NCBI RefSeq assembly: GCF_000350225.1
Contig: NW_005179115.1
Span: 1 to 64,000, forward strand
DNA: 64,000 nucleotides
Reading direction: 5' to 3'
Source of the DNA: Chondrus crispus
Taxonomy: Eukaryota; Rhodophyta; Florideophyceae; Gigartinales; Gigartinaceae
The translations under genes and the position numbers were made by a program. Shown here one piece after another: positions 11,376-22,765 of this stretch; position 1 is the stretch's first letter; every line of letters starts with the position of its first letter. The notes below the pieces were generated by a model. The model had not been told where the DNA came from and ran no database searches. It saw nothing but the letters and a program-made list of their open reading frames with translations.

Positions 11376-11865
11376 TAGACACTAGTGTCTATCGGACCGT
11401 TAGTCCTCAGATCCCTACTATGCCTCTCAGTTGATCTTTATATCGTACAAAACATTTGGGTCTCCAGAATCAGGTGCCAGGAGCCACCTCTTAAATCAAA
11501 GCCAACATTTTCAGACAGGGGACGTTACTACCGTTCGATACATGCACGATGTTTTATGTTTGAACAGTTTACAGGCTTAAAAGAAACCTTCTAACTTTTA
11601 CCATTCATGAAGTTCGCGGAGATGTCAAAATTACGGAACAAAGGGAGTTGAACTGTGATGGAGTCTTAGCAAGTTAGCATTGGTAGCGGAACAAGAACAA
11701 ATCCCCCGTTTAGTGTGGGAACTCGTTCTCATTTTAATCAACACTTAGCATTTGCATATATATCAAAAATACAATCATTACGGTTGTTCAAAAACTCCCG
11801 TAAATCTCTCGCAACAATTACTTACCGTATAGCACTCTCGACTTTTTGAATCTATATGTTTCATA
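11376..11865. other. Intergenic stretch without a recognisable gene
   Basis: It begins just outside the pogo element with the 16-base palindrome TAGACACTAGTGTCTA (11375-11390). Otherwise I see only short random frames. It may include the lost LTR side of the reverse copia that follows, but I find no LTR match. Confidence 0.4.
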
Positions 11866-14800
11866 CTAGTTTGAAACATATAATCTCAAAACATCGAGCT
11901 CATCCTCGCTTCTTTGCTGAGGTTGTCCAGTGGATTGAGTAGCTCTTCGGTATTCGGCTCCATCAAATGAGATCGGTAGCTCACCATTAAACATTGCAAA
12001 CTGAGGAGGCTCAATCAAAGGGCTGTTGGTCCTGGTCAAAGGATCAGTGATATTCAATTTTCCAGATATCCATGTAACGCGGCTCACTTTGTGTGTTCAA
12101 ACTCATATCGTATAGCATTTCAATCACTAACTATCAATGGATCAACGAAATTTCGACAGGACGATATTGTTTTCAAAAGTTCTTTTGAATCCAATGCAAT
12201 GATCAATTCGACTTCCATGCCCAGTACCTTCTTATATGCGTTGACAAGAAATTTGCCCTCGTCCTTTGCATCTCCCGCTCCTAATATCTATTTGCAGCCC
12301 CGATCGACTTCACTGGTCTTTTAGACTTAATCGACGACCACGATAAAACATAGAATGTAGAACTGAGTTTGAAATCTCTAATCAAGAGCCCGGAAACGTA
12401 ACCATACTTTCTATAGTTTTCATAGAGGCTTGCATCGGCAATACCAAAATCGAAATACGTATCTTTGATCATTTGAAGGATGCTTGTACTTGATCGTACT
12501 GCCCAACTTTTTCACTAATCGTACAGACTTTATCTGTGTTATCTAGTCGTGAACTGTTGTATCTGGTACCTTTTGCTGAAGATAATTTGCATAAAACGCA
12601 CAAAAATGGTTACGCTGCAGATCCAGGCCATCCAACAGAGCTGTTGACTGATCGTAAATAAACTCTTCTCCATACTATTTAAAGACTCCTCGTTCTCTTT
12701 TCTTCTTTGTCTGGAAACTAGACAACATTCCAAAGCACTTTTCTTGTCACCAGCATTTATAGTGGTATGGAGTAATAAGTCTCTTGACAAATTTGAAGAC
12801 CGAAAACCAAGAACGCTCCTGGTCCATAAACGACAGTGCCCAGATCCTACTCCGATTATATCTTAGTGACTGCCTTTTTAGTAAGGCAATATCCCCTGCA
12901 AGCAGCACATCGCCCACAGTTTTGACCGCAACAAGATCTAAAGTTCTACTTGAATCGAGTGGATAAAACAACTGCGGAGCGAAAATCAATTGTTGCAGCC
13001 CAAGTGATTTCAAGAAATGATCATTTTGCACTTGCCATTTTGCATTTGCATTCACAAGACCATACGCAGCTGTGCGTAGTGGCCAGTAATGGTTCTTGTC
13101 AATGCTTTCCTTGCGTGGTACGACATGAACATCACGTTGTGCATCACTAGTTTGCAGGAATGCACTTTTGAATTCGATTTTGGATAGACACCACTTAAAC
13201 TTATAGCAAGTGATAGTAGTATCCTGATGCCAGTATGTGGACAAACAGCAGAATATGTCCTAAACTGGTGTCTTTCAGAATTCTTATTTCCATGTGGAGC
13301 TATTCTAGCTTTCATCTTAAAAGAGCCTTCATCATTGTTCTTGACCTTGTATATGACATGGCTGGTTATAACATTAGCTCCCTTGGGAATCTGAGAAATA
13401 AGAATGGCCTTGACAGTATCCTCGAAAGATTCCTCTTCTTTATAGTAGGCATTCAATAGAGGAAACGATGCAAGACCTTGAGCCCGAAATTTCATGATAC
13501 CTTTGTGTCTGAGTGTGTGGGCATATGACATCATGTAACCACACCGACGGCTATTGACCTTGTTTATCGTTTCGGCCAAATTGTCTTCCACGCAGCCTCA
13601 GCAAATTTGGCATAATGTTGCCGTGGCGCCATCCGCTCTACTTGTTCTGTTAATTCAGTACAGCGTCTTTTCTTTTCGGAAGGTTCGCACAGTACAATAA
13701 TCAGTCTCCCTCTCTTCTGCTAAGAAGTATTTAAGTAGACGCGCCAGTACACCTCGAAGGTGGTTTTCCGCCATCGAAGCATCACCTTCTTCCACAAAGC
13801 TAACCTTTTCCTCTTTTGCCATGCCCACCACCAGATGTGGCAGCACACATCAGCACATCCCGCTCACTCTTCATATCAGTACTAAGTGTTTGTAAATTAC
13901 TTCATGTAACTGTCTCTTCCGACCCTTGCCTCCACACTTCGTCAGACAAATTAAGCGTTTCCTCCTCACCATCTGTATGCGTATTATTGTATTTCTTATC
14001 AATCTCATTAATACACCTTTCCTGTGTTAAAAGTGTCATCAAGAGGCCAATAAACATCAATAGAATCACCAACAGCAGGTAAGTATGTTAAGTTCTCTTC
14101 AGTATCATCAAGAAAATCCTGGTCAAGTTGAACAAATTTTTGTTGAGGTGCACTTTCAGAGTACAAACTTTTGTTGCTGTCACTGACAGTTTCGGGAGTG
14201 ATCTGATCGATTGCACTATCGAGGTTTGTTGAAATTGTATCTATAGCCTCCTGAACAACACTAGCGAACGTATTTTCATGAAGTGCTGGCCGTACCTCTT
14301 CAATTGCGGCTTTCACAGTCTTACCATGCTTCCATGGTACAGTAACAGTTCCCCTTTTCGGATCGAATTCAAGAATGGCTTTCGGAGTTGACCACTTTCC
14401 TCTTCTGTCCTTCTGTTTACGTACGAATATATGTGCAGTGTCACCGATCTTAACAGTTAGGTCACTGTTAGTTGTAGATCTGAGGATATCCTAGTAAGTT
14501 TTCTCTTGGCAAGAAGATCATCATGAGCCCGGAAAATATCTTGTGGAACTGTAGCCGGAAAGGAACCAACGTTAGCTGGCCTTGTGTAGCCCTTAGCCGT
14601 CTCTTGGGCTGAGCAAACATCAGACCCATATAGATCATTAGAAATTCGTAATGCCTGCTGAATAAGCAATCTTTCGTAGGTAACAGTTTGACCATTGCGG
14701 TCTTGCTTAAGGCGCAAGTATATATCACGGATTACACGATATTTGGACTCAATAACATTTTTTGTGTGTTCTTGGTGGAATTGAGCGAGTTTCAATATCC

Positions 14801-17115
14801 TTTCCATTTAGAAATGCTGCAAAATCAATGTTATCAAATGCAGGATCATAAAGAACAGTCTTCGGCGTCGAAAATGGTGTTATCCACAAAGACTTGAACA
14901 CGGGATGCATGACTCATGGACATATCACCGGCCACATCTCTTGTAGAGTACCTTGACTCAGAATGCATGATGTGGAATACACGATTGCTTTCTAAATGAA
15001 ATTGATAGATACAAACGACATCATTGAAACTTCTGCTGAGCGAACTTAGAGAGACTTTCGCGACTTCTTTGGCTGACAAGTAGTTGAACAGCTTATATAC
15101 TCATCTAATATGCCAGTCAAGTATATTTTCGCCTCTTCGTTCTATAGTTTGTTTCTCTCGAGCAAACACTGTATGTCAGAAAAACTAGAATGACCACACA
15201 CGTGTTTGTGAAATCTGTCAACAACGCGTTTGACCTAATCCAAGGACGAACCTTCAAGTCTTCACTTATGCTCGCTGTAGCACAGTATATCTCGTTCTTG
15301 GTTCCTGATGTATGACGAATTGAACCTTGGAAAAAGGGCCTGTAGGGTACGTAACTGTGTAAATCATGATCGATGATAGCAAGTGAGTCTTGCTTGCACG
15401 GAAGTAGAATCTTATTAGCATCAATGTGTATAATATCACATTTCCTGGTAACGTTTCGTCCAATTACCCATTGAGATTATTCTTCAATGATATGGTGTCT
15501 GACAGTCACTCAATTTTGTTTATCAGTTAAACATCAAAGTATACAGAACTAACTATTTTCTTATGCTCACTTGAGTGTTCACCGTTTCCGTGCTGCCAGT
15601 GTGGCCTATTGGCAATGAGTTTAGGAAGAGGCATGAACTTGCCGTTCCAATTGGGTACTGTGGTATAACGGCAAACTAGATTTAGATCTAGATTGGATCC
15701 CGCACTGAAGAGCCCGAGCTCTACAGTACGGACCCACACGTGTGCGCGACACGCAAGTGTACTGTCAGCCCGAGGCCTGACAGCGCTACAGTGCAGGCTG
15801 ACCGGCACTACAGTAGCCCACTACAGTACATCGGTACTGTAGTGTTATGATAGAATACTTTGTACATTAAATACGAGAGCGACCGACGGAGGAAAAGGAC
15901 AAGCATGAGCTTGTCCAAGACTCTCCGTCTAGGTCACCTCTGCCGCTTACTCTACTAGAACGACCGTCCTACTCTAGTCCGTTCTAGGCAAGGGACCGCG
16001 CGGGCAAGGACGGGCCAGCACGCGAGCGAGCCTGGATCCTCCTCCGCCCGTCGGTACTGGATCGTCTACCAGTACCGCACCGGGGCGTCGAGGCGTCGAT
16101 CCGCTCGCGCGTGCGCACGTCCGACGCAACCGCGCTCTACCACACTTCTACCAGGGCCCGCGCCCGGTCCCGTGCGTGAGTGGTGCTTCATCCCCTTCTC
16201 CGCGATCCGAGGTCTATAGGACTGTACGCATACACCCCTCTCCGCGGGGGTGTTTATGCTACAAGTACAAGTAGCGGTTGTAAAACGTGGAACTCTTCAA
16301 TCGCCATACCACTGTATGGTGCACCATCTTCAAGAAATGGGCCAGTAAACTCATCATCAATCTCACTGTTGAGATCCATTGCTAGTTGTTCCATATTAAA
16401 TCGAATAGTTCTCTTAGTATGTATGGCATTTCTTTCTCCCGCAGGGCCAGGGTTCTCAGTTGAAACAAACTGGGGTTGTTTCAACTGTTAATAAACCATC
16501 CGAGTTATGATCGGAACGCCAATGTCCGAACTTCTGACATTGATGAAACTTGCCTTTCCCTTTTTAAATCAGCAAGCTGAGAAAGCGTAAGAGTTTGCCT
16601 GGTGTTGTGACATGTGTTACCTCCAGATTTCTTTGGCAGAGGCTTCGCGGAATTTGCATATAGAGAACTGGGAACATCAGTTTTGGCATGGTCATAGTGC
16701 CTTAGAATAGAGGCAACTTTCTCGTACAATACTGTATTTAAATGTTGATCAGATAAAGTGTTTGACTTGATGGCGGTATCACTAGAAAACGCGGCTAAAA
16801 CAGAAACCCTCTGGCCATTATCAACTGCAGAGTTAGCCAACAGAATAATGGCAGTGAGGGCCTCAGGTAACTTCGTTCAGCTTGACGAAGCGTTGAATCT
16901 GGGAACTTTAGCATTGAATCTTGACTCAAAGTTCTTAAAATTTTCATTACCGGCTCCCTTTAAGGAGAGCAGTGTTGTGAAACTCGGATACACTTCACTA
17001 ACAATAGAGAGGGAATCTCGCCTTTATATCGCAGTAAAGATAACTTAGGTGCCATCATCAGACTGTATATTGGTATGCAGGAGTGACTTGCATATGTCAC
17101 GTGCTCATAGGCATA
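11866..17115 (-). pseudogene. Second Ty1/copia element, heavily decayed, reverse strand
   Basis: Reading the minus strand from 17115 down, fragments match the first copia in order. They are gag (CKS..., IQSDDGT, NFESRF, then 16840-16505), protease (FLEDGAPYS near 16330), a segment with RPHWQHGNGEHSS near 15600, and integrase (14.4-15.1 kb, with NVIESKYRVIRDIY holding the catalytic Glu). The RT region lies at 12.75-13.6 kb (FKSAFLQTSDAQRDVHVV; the YVDD box has degraded to TVGDVLL) and RNase H at 11.87-12.48 kb (ITDPLTRTNSPL). Many stops and frame changes are present. The 5' part of gag is cut off at about 17115, where another transposon begins, and no LTRs, PPT or PBS were found. A solo LTR has split the protease region. 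It is much older than the first copia. Confidence 0.9.
15659..16263 (+). repeat. Solo LTR of a Ty3/gypsy family inserted in the copia protease
   Basis: A 605-bp GC-rich insert starts TGTGGTATAACGGC and ends TTTATGCTACA. It interrupts the copia protease frame between matching residues on each side. GTAC (15655-15658 and 16265-16268) flanks it as a remnant target duplication. The start matches the 3' LTR of the gypsy element at 52279 (TGTAGTATAACGAC), so it is probably a recombined solo LTR of that family in plus orientation. A TTAAATA box sits near 15870. Confidence 0.75.
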
Positions 17116-17129
17116 GAGCTTTGATTATA

Positions 17130-19057
17130 TCAAAATGTCACGAAGGCTAACTGGGATCTTGTGGGATCCCAAAGGCAGCTGCCTTTCGTTTTTGAGTAGA
17201 TGGGCTGGGAGCCATGCTTAAACAGTTTAACCGGCATAAATGCTCCCTTTGCTGACACATGGTTTGAAACAGCTTTCCAGAATGGCAGCTTTTCCTGTAA
17301 GGTATCTTTCATTCGTGCAGTAGCAAAATGTGAAACTACGACTACCTTCAAATGCGCCCATGCAACACAAGCCTGAAGTCCGCCGATTATTGCTTCTGTA
17401 AATTCAATGAGTTTGTCTCCTGAGCAATAAACCAAAGCAGTGTACAGCACCCCCGTCTAGGAGCCAGAGACGTATATGAGATACCTAACGAAGAAAACAG
17501 GCATCTGTTGTAAAACTTGGCCAATGTGCTTGTCCGGAACGTACTCCAGAAACGATAGTTCCCCCATGACGCATAGAGCGGTATCTACAGTTGCAAGACA
17601 AATTGCTCGTTCAAGACTGTCTCGTGCAGTGCTCGTCTTGAGTTCTACAGATGCCAAGGAACGTCTAACGTGTTTGTTAAAACCCGCTGCAGTAGGCCAG
17701 ATATAGCAGCGCCGTCAGGAGAGCAGGCCAGCTAGCTTATGTCTGTTTTGGCAAGCGTCCCGCACTAAAAACCACATCAACAAAAGGCCTATTGATGATA
17801 TTCTGAAGCACTGGAGGTTCTGTTGTTGTTACTCGCTTCATAGATTCCGTGGACTGTGCAGTACTAAACCAGGCGTTCCATAATGACTGCAGAAGCTCTG
17901 GAAGGGTCAGGTCCGGCGATGTGGTGTCGGGTTCTTTGTCTAGGATACTACGAACATTGCCATCCCACAGCAAGATATTTCCAGCAGTGGTACCCGTTAG
18001 TCCAAACTGTCACTGTATAAACCAATCAGCGCCGCGATGTCCGACTGTGAAAACTTTACAAGTTCCGAATAAACATCTCTCCACAACTTCCTTACTACTG
18101 CCGTTCTCCGGCGGAGCAATTACAATGCTTCCATGATTGGCTCTCTTAGTAAAGAGATGGCGTGTCAGGCATCCATCATTATCAAGATACAATTAGTCCC
18201 ACGATTAAACAGGCTCGTCAATGTAGACAACCTCCCGTATCCTCGGTCCGCCGTTACAGTAAATCCACTGAGATGCTGCTCACTACGTCCATATAGAAGC
18301 GCATCAACTATGGATGCAACACAAGAACCCTGTGTTTCTTCCCTTCTTCTAAAACAAACCATGTAAGTCACCCTGAATAGCGAATCACACAGTGCATCCG
18401 TTGTATGCCCCTACAGGTCCGCCTTACGTGAAGAGAGAGGTTTAAATTGATTATCAGACGCCCTTGTTCCATAAAGGTCCTCATCCAGCGTAGCAAAAGT
18501 GTACAACGTGGACCAAAATCCTTGGCAGATGCTGCAAAGCTACCTTCTCAAACTGCGCAAGAAGTAGCGTCCTTTCTCTCTGGGTGTTTCGAGATGCTGT
18601 GCCTAAAGCCCCGACCGGTTGCAGCAAACGCCAGTAAGTTAGAACTTATAAAGAGTACAGTTGAGAGCTCACCGCACTTGAGACTAGAATCTGATAAGAT
18701 TTGACCTGTCTTGGACAAACTGAAACCTATGAAGTGGGACAACAGCATAGTGCCGTAGTATCGGTACATGTCTCTCATCTTTATGGGGCCTACGGGAAGC
18801 TTATGCAAGGTTGCGTACTCGTTTTGCCACGTTTTGCATTTCAAAAGAACATCATCGGCAAAGAGCCGCAACAAAGAGTACCTGGATTCTGAGAGCCCAC
18901 GAACAAGCCGTTCAACTTCCATCCTCTCAACAGCCGCACTACAAGAAAGCCTAGCTCTTTCTGCTGTAGTGACCCCTGTGAAGTCCTTCTCAATCATAAG
19001 TTTGATGTCAGTGCTGTTCCTGATTTTCCATCCTTTCACCGCATCTCGACCGCCCAC
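17130..19057 (-). pseudogene. Decayed transposon relic: DDE transposase plus YqaJ-type nuclease
   Basis: Minus-strand fragments line up in the same order as the complete element at 25.7-30.9 kb. An N-terminal block with MRDMYRYYGTMLLSHFIGFS (18548-19057) comes first. The DDE segment TVTADRGYG (near 18250) matches AADGGYN of the other copy. A helical linker (17737-17973) follows. The YqaJ-type nuclease segment comes next: ASVELKTS supplies the ExK part, and HIGQVLQQMP (near 17510) is the conserved Gln-rich motif. The C-terminal part ends at 17130. Several stops and frame changes separate the blocks. The SPDG part of the nuclease is not legible. No TIRs were found, so this is a fragment of a diverged relative, not a recent copy. 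Confidence 0.65.
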
Positions 19058-20112
19058 GCCCAGGTCCGAGTAGCCCCGCGACCTCTCCCGCGCCCTCTAG
19101 GCCTCCGTTGGCCTTTACCACTTCCTCTATTGGCCAGGGCGTGCGCGGAGTTACTTGGCTCCTCAGAGAGAGTGGATGGCACCACCGTCGCCATGGCGTT
19201 GTGGAAAGGGGTCTGTGTCAGGGGGGGTGGTCATGACATACTTTACAGATTTGGACAGTTGTAAGGTCATGATAATCGGGAGATCCCTGCGAGGTCTGCT
19301 GGAATGTCACTTGTCATTTGGCCAAGTGGTGCAGTAATGTTGAAGATATTTGCATTTGATGTCACCCCATTAAAGGGGTCTATTGATCGGTATACCAATC
19401 AGCAGAGGTATGATACGGGTTTTGCAATTTTAGCGTATGATCGGAATACCCATCAACTGAATTGTAGGGATATGAGGACAAAATTTATTTTATGGTTCTA
19501 GACAACGCAACACGCGATTTCACTTTTGCCTTTTGTAACCAGAAGGTCATCACTATAGCCGAAGCGCGCGGTCCTCGATTCTAGCGAAAACGAACTCATT
19601 GGTGCACATAAAGGTGTGTAAAATCTGCTTATAGTGAGCATTTTTCTTTACGCAGATTTCATACCAGGAGCATAAAATGGCCTTGAGCTCAAGGCACTAC
19701 ATTAACTGTTGGAGTTAGAACGACCCTAGGGTCGTTCTAACTCCAACAGTTAATGTACGGTATGATATGGATTTTCGATGCCAGGCGTTCATTGGGCGTA
19801 CATTACCAAAAACGTCCTTAAATTCTACGCGTGCCACATTTGGGACATGCATTCCAATCCTCTGCAAGTTCCCCTCACGTTTTTGTGTATGGAACCCGAT
19901 TGGCAATCTCGAATCGGTATCTCCTTCTTTTATATGAACGCGCAGATAGATTGTCAGCTTGATTTTATATCTCAGTGCTGATATCATACCGCGCCACACG
20001 TCTCCGGAGAATGAAGCCAAATCCACCCCTGGGAAACCAACATGTCTGCCCCAAGGCCTCCACCGTGCCAAGTGGAAATCTGGGACGCTTCTGCCCTTTA
20101 AGATGCCGAACA
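19058..20112. other. No supported gene; contains a 60-bp perfect palindrome
   Basis: Apart from the end of a possible ORF on the minus strand, this stretch has only short frames. It contains two adjacent perfect palindromes, 19680-19695 and 19698-19757. Near 19385-19460 two related motifs, GATCGGTATACC and GATCGGAATACC, occur 50 bases apart. Confidence 0.4.
19698..19757. repeat. Perfect 60-bp palindrome
   Basis: Both 30-bp arms are exact reverse complements with no spacer, centred on CCTAGG (between 19727 and 19728). A second 16-bp palindrome, GCCTTGAGCTCAAGGC, lies two bases upstream. In DNA or RNA it would fold into a long hairpin or cruciform. Confidence 0.95.
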
Positions 20113-20113
20113 T
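19715..20113 (-). CDS. Uncharacterised basic ORF, doubtful
   Basis: From ATG at 20113 the frame encodes 132 residues, rich in Arg, Lys, Phe and Val, with no motif I recognise. The frame stays open upstream to 20209 without an ATG. Its C-terminus and stop lie inside the 60-bp palindrome, so the end of the frame has been altered or created by that palindrome. It could be a scrap of a transposon protein. There is no start context, signal peptide or neighbour that supports a real gene. Confidence 0.25.
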   Translation of the reverse strand: MFGILKGRSVPDFHLARWRPWGRHVGFPGVDLASFSGDVWRGMISALRYKIKLTIYLRVHIKEGDTDSRLPIGFHTQKREGNLQRIGMHVPNVARVEFKDVFGNVRPMNAWHRKSISYRTLTVGVRTTLGSF

Positions 20114-20614
20114 GATCGTACGCCTCTGGTTACGCCCTGCACGCTTTGCCCTGGCTTCCCGAATGCGGCCCAAATCGATGAACTCACGCAGCCGCCGCCT
20201 TTGCCCCAATTATATTTTTCAGACAAGATCAAAAGAAAGTTGTCACGAACAACAGCACCTCTAAGTCGCAATCAGCCACCTCACCCGGCTACAAAGTTCA
20301 GCACCCCTGGCTCCTACTCGTCTAAATCTACGTCAATTGCAGGGCAGGACAACTTTTTTGGCACGACGGTGCTCATGTTGACCAAGCAATCCCCTCACCA
20401 ACATCTCAAGCGGAGACCAAAGGAGCCCAAGGAACCTCTATAAGAGTGGACATGCGGCGTCGTGGTCCTCTCTCCCCAACTAAACCACGGCAAACGATCC
20501 TATCTGCTGCACTACGTCGGGCTGGAATTTAGAGCAATGGACGGAAAGGAGTGCCATCCGCGTGTCCTGCTGCGCACAGAATCAATAAAGCAGAATTCAT
20601 AACAAAGCAAGCAA

Positions 20615-21106
20615 ATGAATGGGATGACCTCGGTTTTGTCAATGGGTCTATTTCGGAAAAACGTGGGCGATTCCCGGCGACACGCACCGCTGAAATCTCG
20701 AGCGCCAAATTGGACTCGACATGGGACAGCCCACCTCTGTCATGTCGTCGCTGATGCCCAAAATCGACCAGGTCTAAAACGCATTTATCAGCTGGCTGAG
20801 ACGAGGGCAGAGCTAGATGAAATACGGCATGCTCCGTTTGCGCTTGAATTTAAACAACTCTTCATTGACCACGTTTTTGTCCCCTCCCTCCCTGAACCGG
20901 TCGAAGGCATTGTGGAAGATCTACTCAGTACAAATGATGCTGGACTATATCCACACCCCACACATAGAACTACTTTAATACAAAAATGGACGCGTCTGCT
21001 GTCCCTGTATACAGTTTCGTGCAAAAACTTTGAAACATCTCGGCAATCAGATGCTGAGGCATTTCTGTCGTTTACCCGAGAAGACGATTCATTGTGCTAT
21101 ATGTAA
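20615..21106 (+). CDS. Uncharacterised ORF of 163 residues, doubtful
   Basis: This is an ATG-initiated frame with a plausible helical middle part (about residues 55-130: IYQLAETRAELDEI and later KWTRLLSLYTVSCKNF). I recognise no family. A retroelement gag fragment is one possibility because it lies among element relics, but no zinc knuckle or protease follows. There are stops just after it and no related frame downstream. Confidence 0.25.
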   Translation: MNGMTSVLSMGLFRKNVGDSRRHAPLKSRAPNWTRHGTAHLCHVVADAQNRPGLKRIYQLAETRAELDEIRHAPFALEFKQLFIDHVFVPSLPEPVEGIVEDLLSTNDAGLYPHPTHRTTLIQKWTRLLSLYTVSCKNFETSRQSDAEAFLSFTREDDSLCYM

Positions 21107-22305
21107 TGCGTTTTAAGGACTCCCGAGACTGTACGCTGTTCCTCGATCCATACGGCGTCATGCCGAAGAAGAAAGCGGGGTTGATGAGATCACCTGCACG
21201 AGGTCCACGATTCCGTCAGACCTTCATCTTGTCGCAAAAGACGTCGTGACGACGAGCTGTCTGAAATTGCGCAAGTAGTCAAACAGATTGCAACTGAGCA
21301 GACTACCTCCACCCAATTATATTATAATTCAGCATTCACTATATTCTTTTAGATGCCATAATGGAACTGTTTCTGCAAGTCAGGCTGCTTCTGGCACTAA
21401 ATCAAAACCCTCTGCTACGGAGTCGGCTGCAACAGTCAGTGACCTGCTCGACCACGAGTAACAACTTAGGGATGACCTGAAGGGGTTGGCAAATTCAAAA
21501 AATTCAGAGGACGAGGAAGATGAGCGTTACCAATTTCTATGTTTACAACTACTCCGAGAAAAGGCGGTCAATTGCTAAATACATGAGTAGTCTTGACGAG
21601 GACAAATCCTCTTATGGAGATATGTAGTGCGATACAAAGACGAAAATTACGGTTTCCGGAGATCCAAGTTATGAATGTTGGTAAGAAAGTACTCTCGTCG
21701 ACGTAAGGTATCTAGGTCTCGACGGCGGCGATGTTTCTGCTCAACTATTTTGCATTCATCTCGGAAGTTTACAGTACAGTCAGAGCTACAAATGTGACTC
21801 TAATCATCCCCATGGAACTGATTAGGGACTTCAAGATCACTGTTCTGGTCTACAATATAATTACGGAGTTTTAACAAACCATGATTACTCTGACGCTTTT
21901 ACTAAGACCGCACGGAAACGGCCGTCATAAGCACCCCACCCAGCGACCAGCATCCCCAAATCCTTCCCGATAAGAGTACAAGCTGATGATTGCCAAATAA
22001 CTGAAGCAGTTCTTGGCCGTAGATAAACCACGGCCTGGCCAATGCGTTAAAATCGTTTTGAGCCGCCACTCAATAGCCTGGAGGTAAACCGTGTTCCCGC
22101 TTGGCCAACAAGCTGGAAAGAGCGGTGATTCAATCTGATGTACTGTCGTGGAAAGCCTGCTGCTTTGCAACTCACGTATGTCAACCTGAAAAAAGAATCG
22201 CACGTTGCCTTTACATTCCGGGCGAACCCCGCTTTCCGATTGAGGTAGGACGGCGAATTTAGGACATCATTGCGACTAGGCTCCTTAATTTATATCGAGA
22301 TGCCA
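21107..22305. other. No supported gene
   Basis: Short frames only. No repeat, TIR or domain motif was noticed apart from the edge of the Harbinger-like fragment on the minus strand that follows. Confidence 0.4.
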
Positions 22306-22694
22306 TCAAGCGCTCCAGAGCAGCCTTGCAGAACATCTATTCTTTCCAGAGTGAAAAAAGTGGAAACTCGCCTTAGCCAAGTTTGGCACTGTACAAAACA
22401 TTAAAGGGGAGAAATCGGTAAAGAATAAATAGCGTTTGGTCAATGTGGTAGTAGACAGAATATATGAACAAAGAGTTTGCGATGGATAGATCAAGATGTG
22501 AGCCCAGCAAGCCATCGGATAGTGATAGAAAGGCGGAGCAGTGGGCATGTTCTGCTACAGCGGTCATTTTCATGCTGAACGAGCTGCTCAGCCAGGTCCA
22601 AGAACAAGTTCAAGGGCATCCAGTACATTCGTTTGAAAAATGATTTGGTTACCGCTGCGTGGGAAGAAGGAAGGCGAATGAAGTTGGCGACCAC
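22306..22694 (-). pseudogene. PIF/Harbinger-like transposase N-terminal scrap
   Basis: Two overlapping minus frames join into a pattern like the start of PIF/Harbinger transposases. It reads FKRMYWMPLNLFLDLAEQLV, then PLLRLSITIRWLAGLTS, then after a frame change LDLSIANSLFIYSVYYHID. The usual layout is an F..F.M....F..L segment, a conserved L...L..LA.G segment, and a helix-turn-helix that ends in a VY.....I pattern. No DDE domain follows, so only about 130 residues survive. The call is by pattern only. Confidence 0.45.
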
Positions 22695-22765
22695 ATGTTG
22701 CTGGCACTGCGCCCTTTTTTCGTAAAGGTTACGGTCTTACAGAGAGCACAGCGCCACTACAAGCT

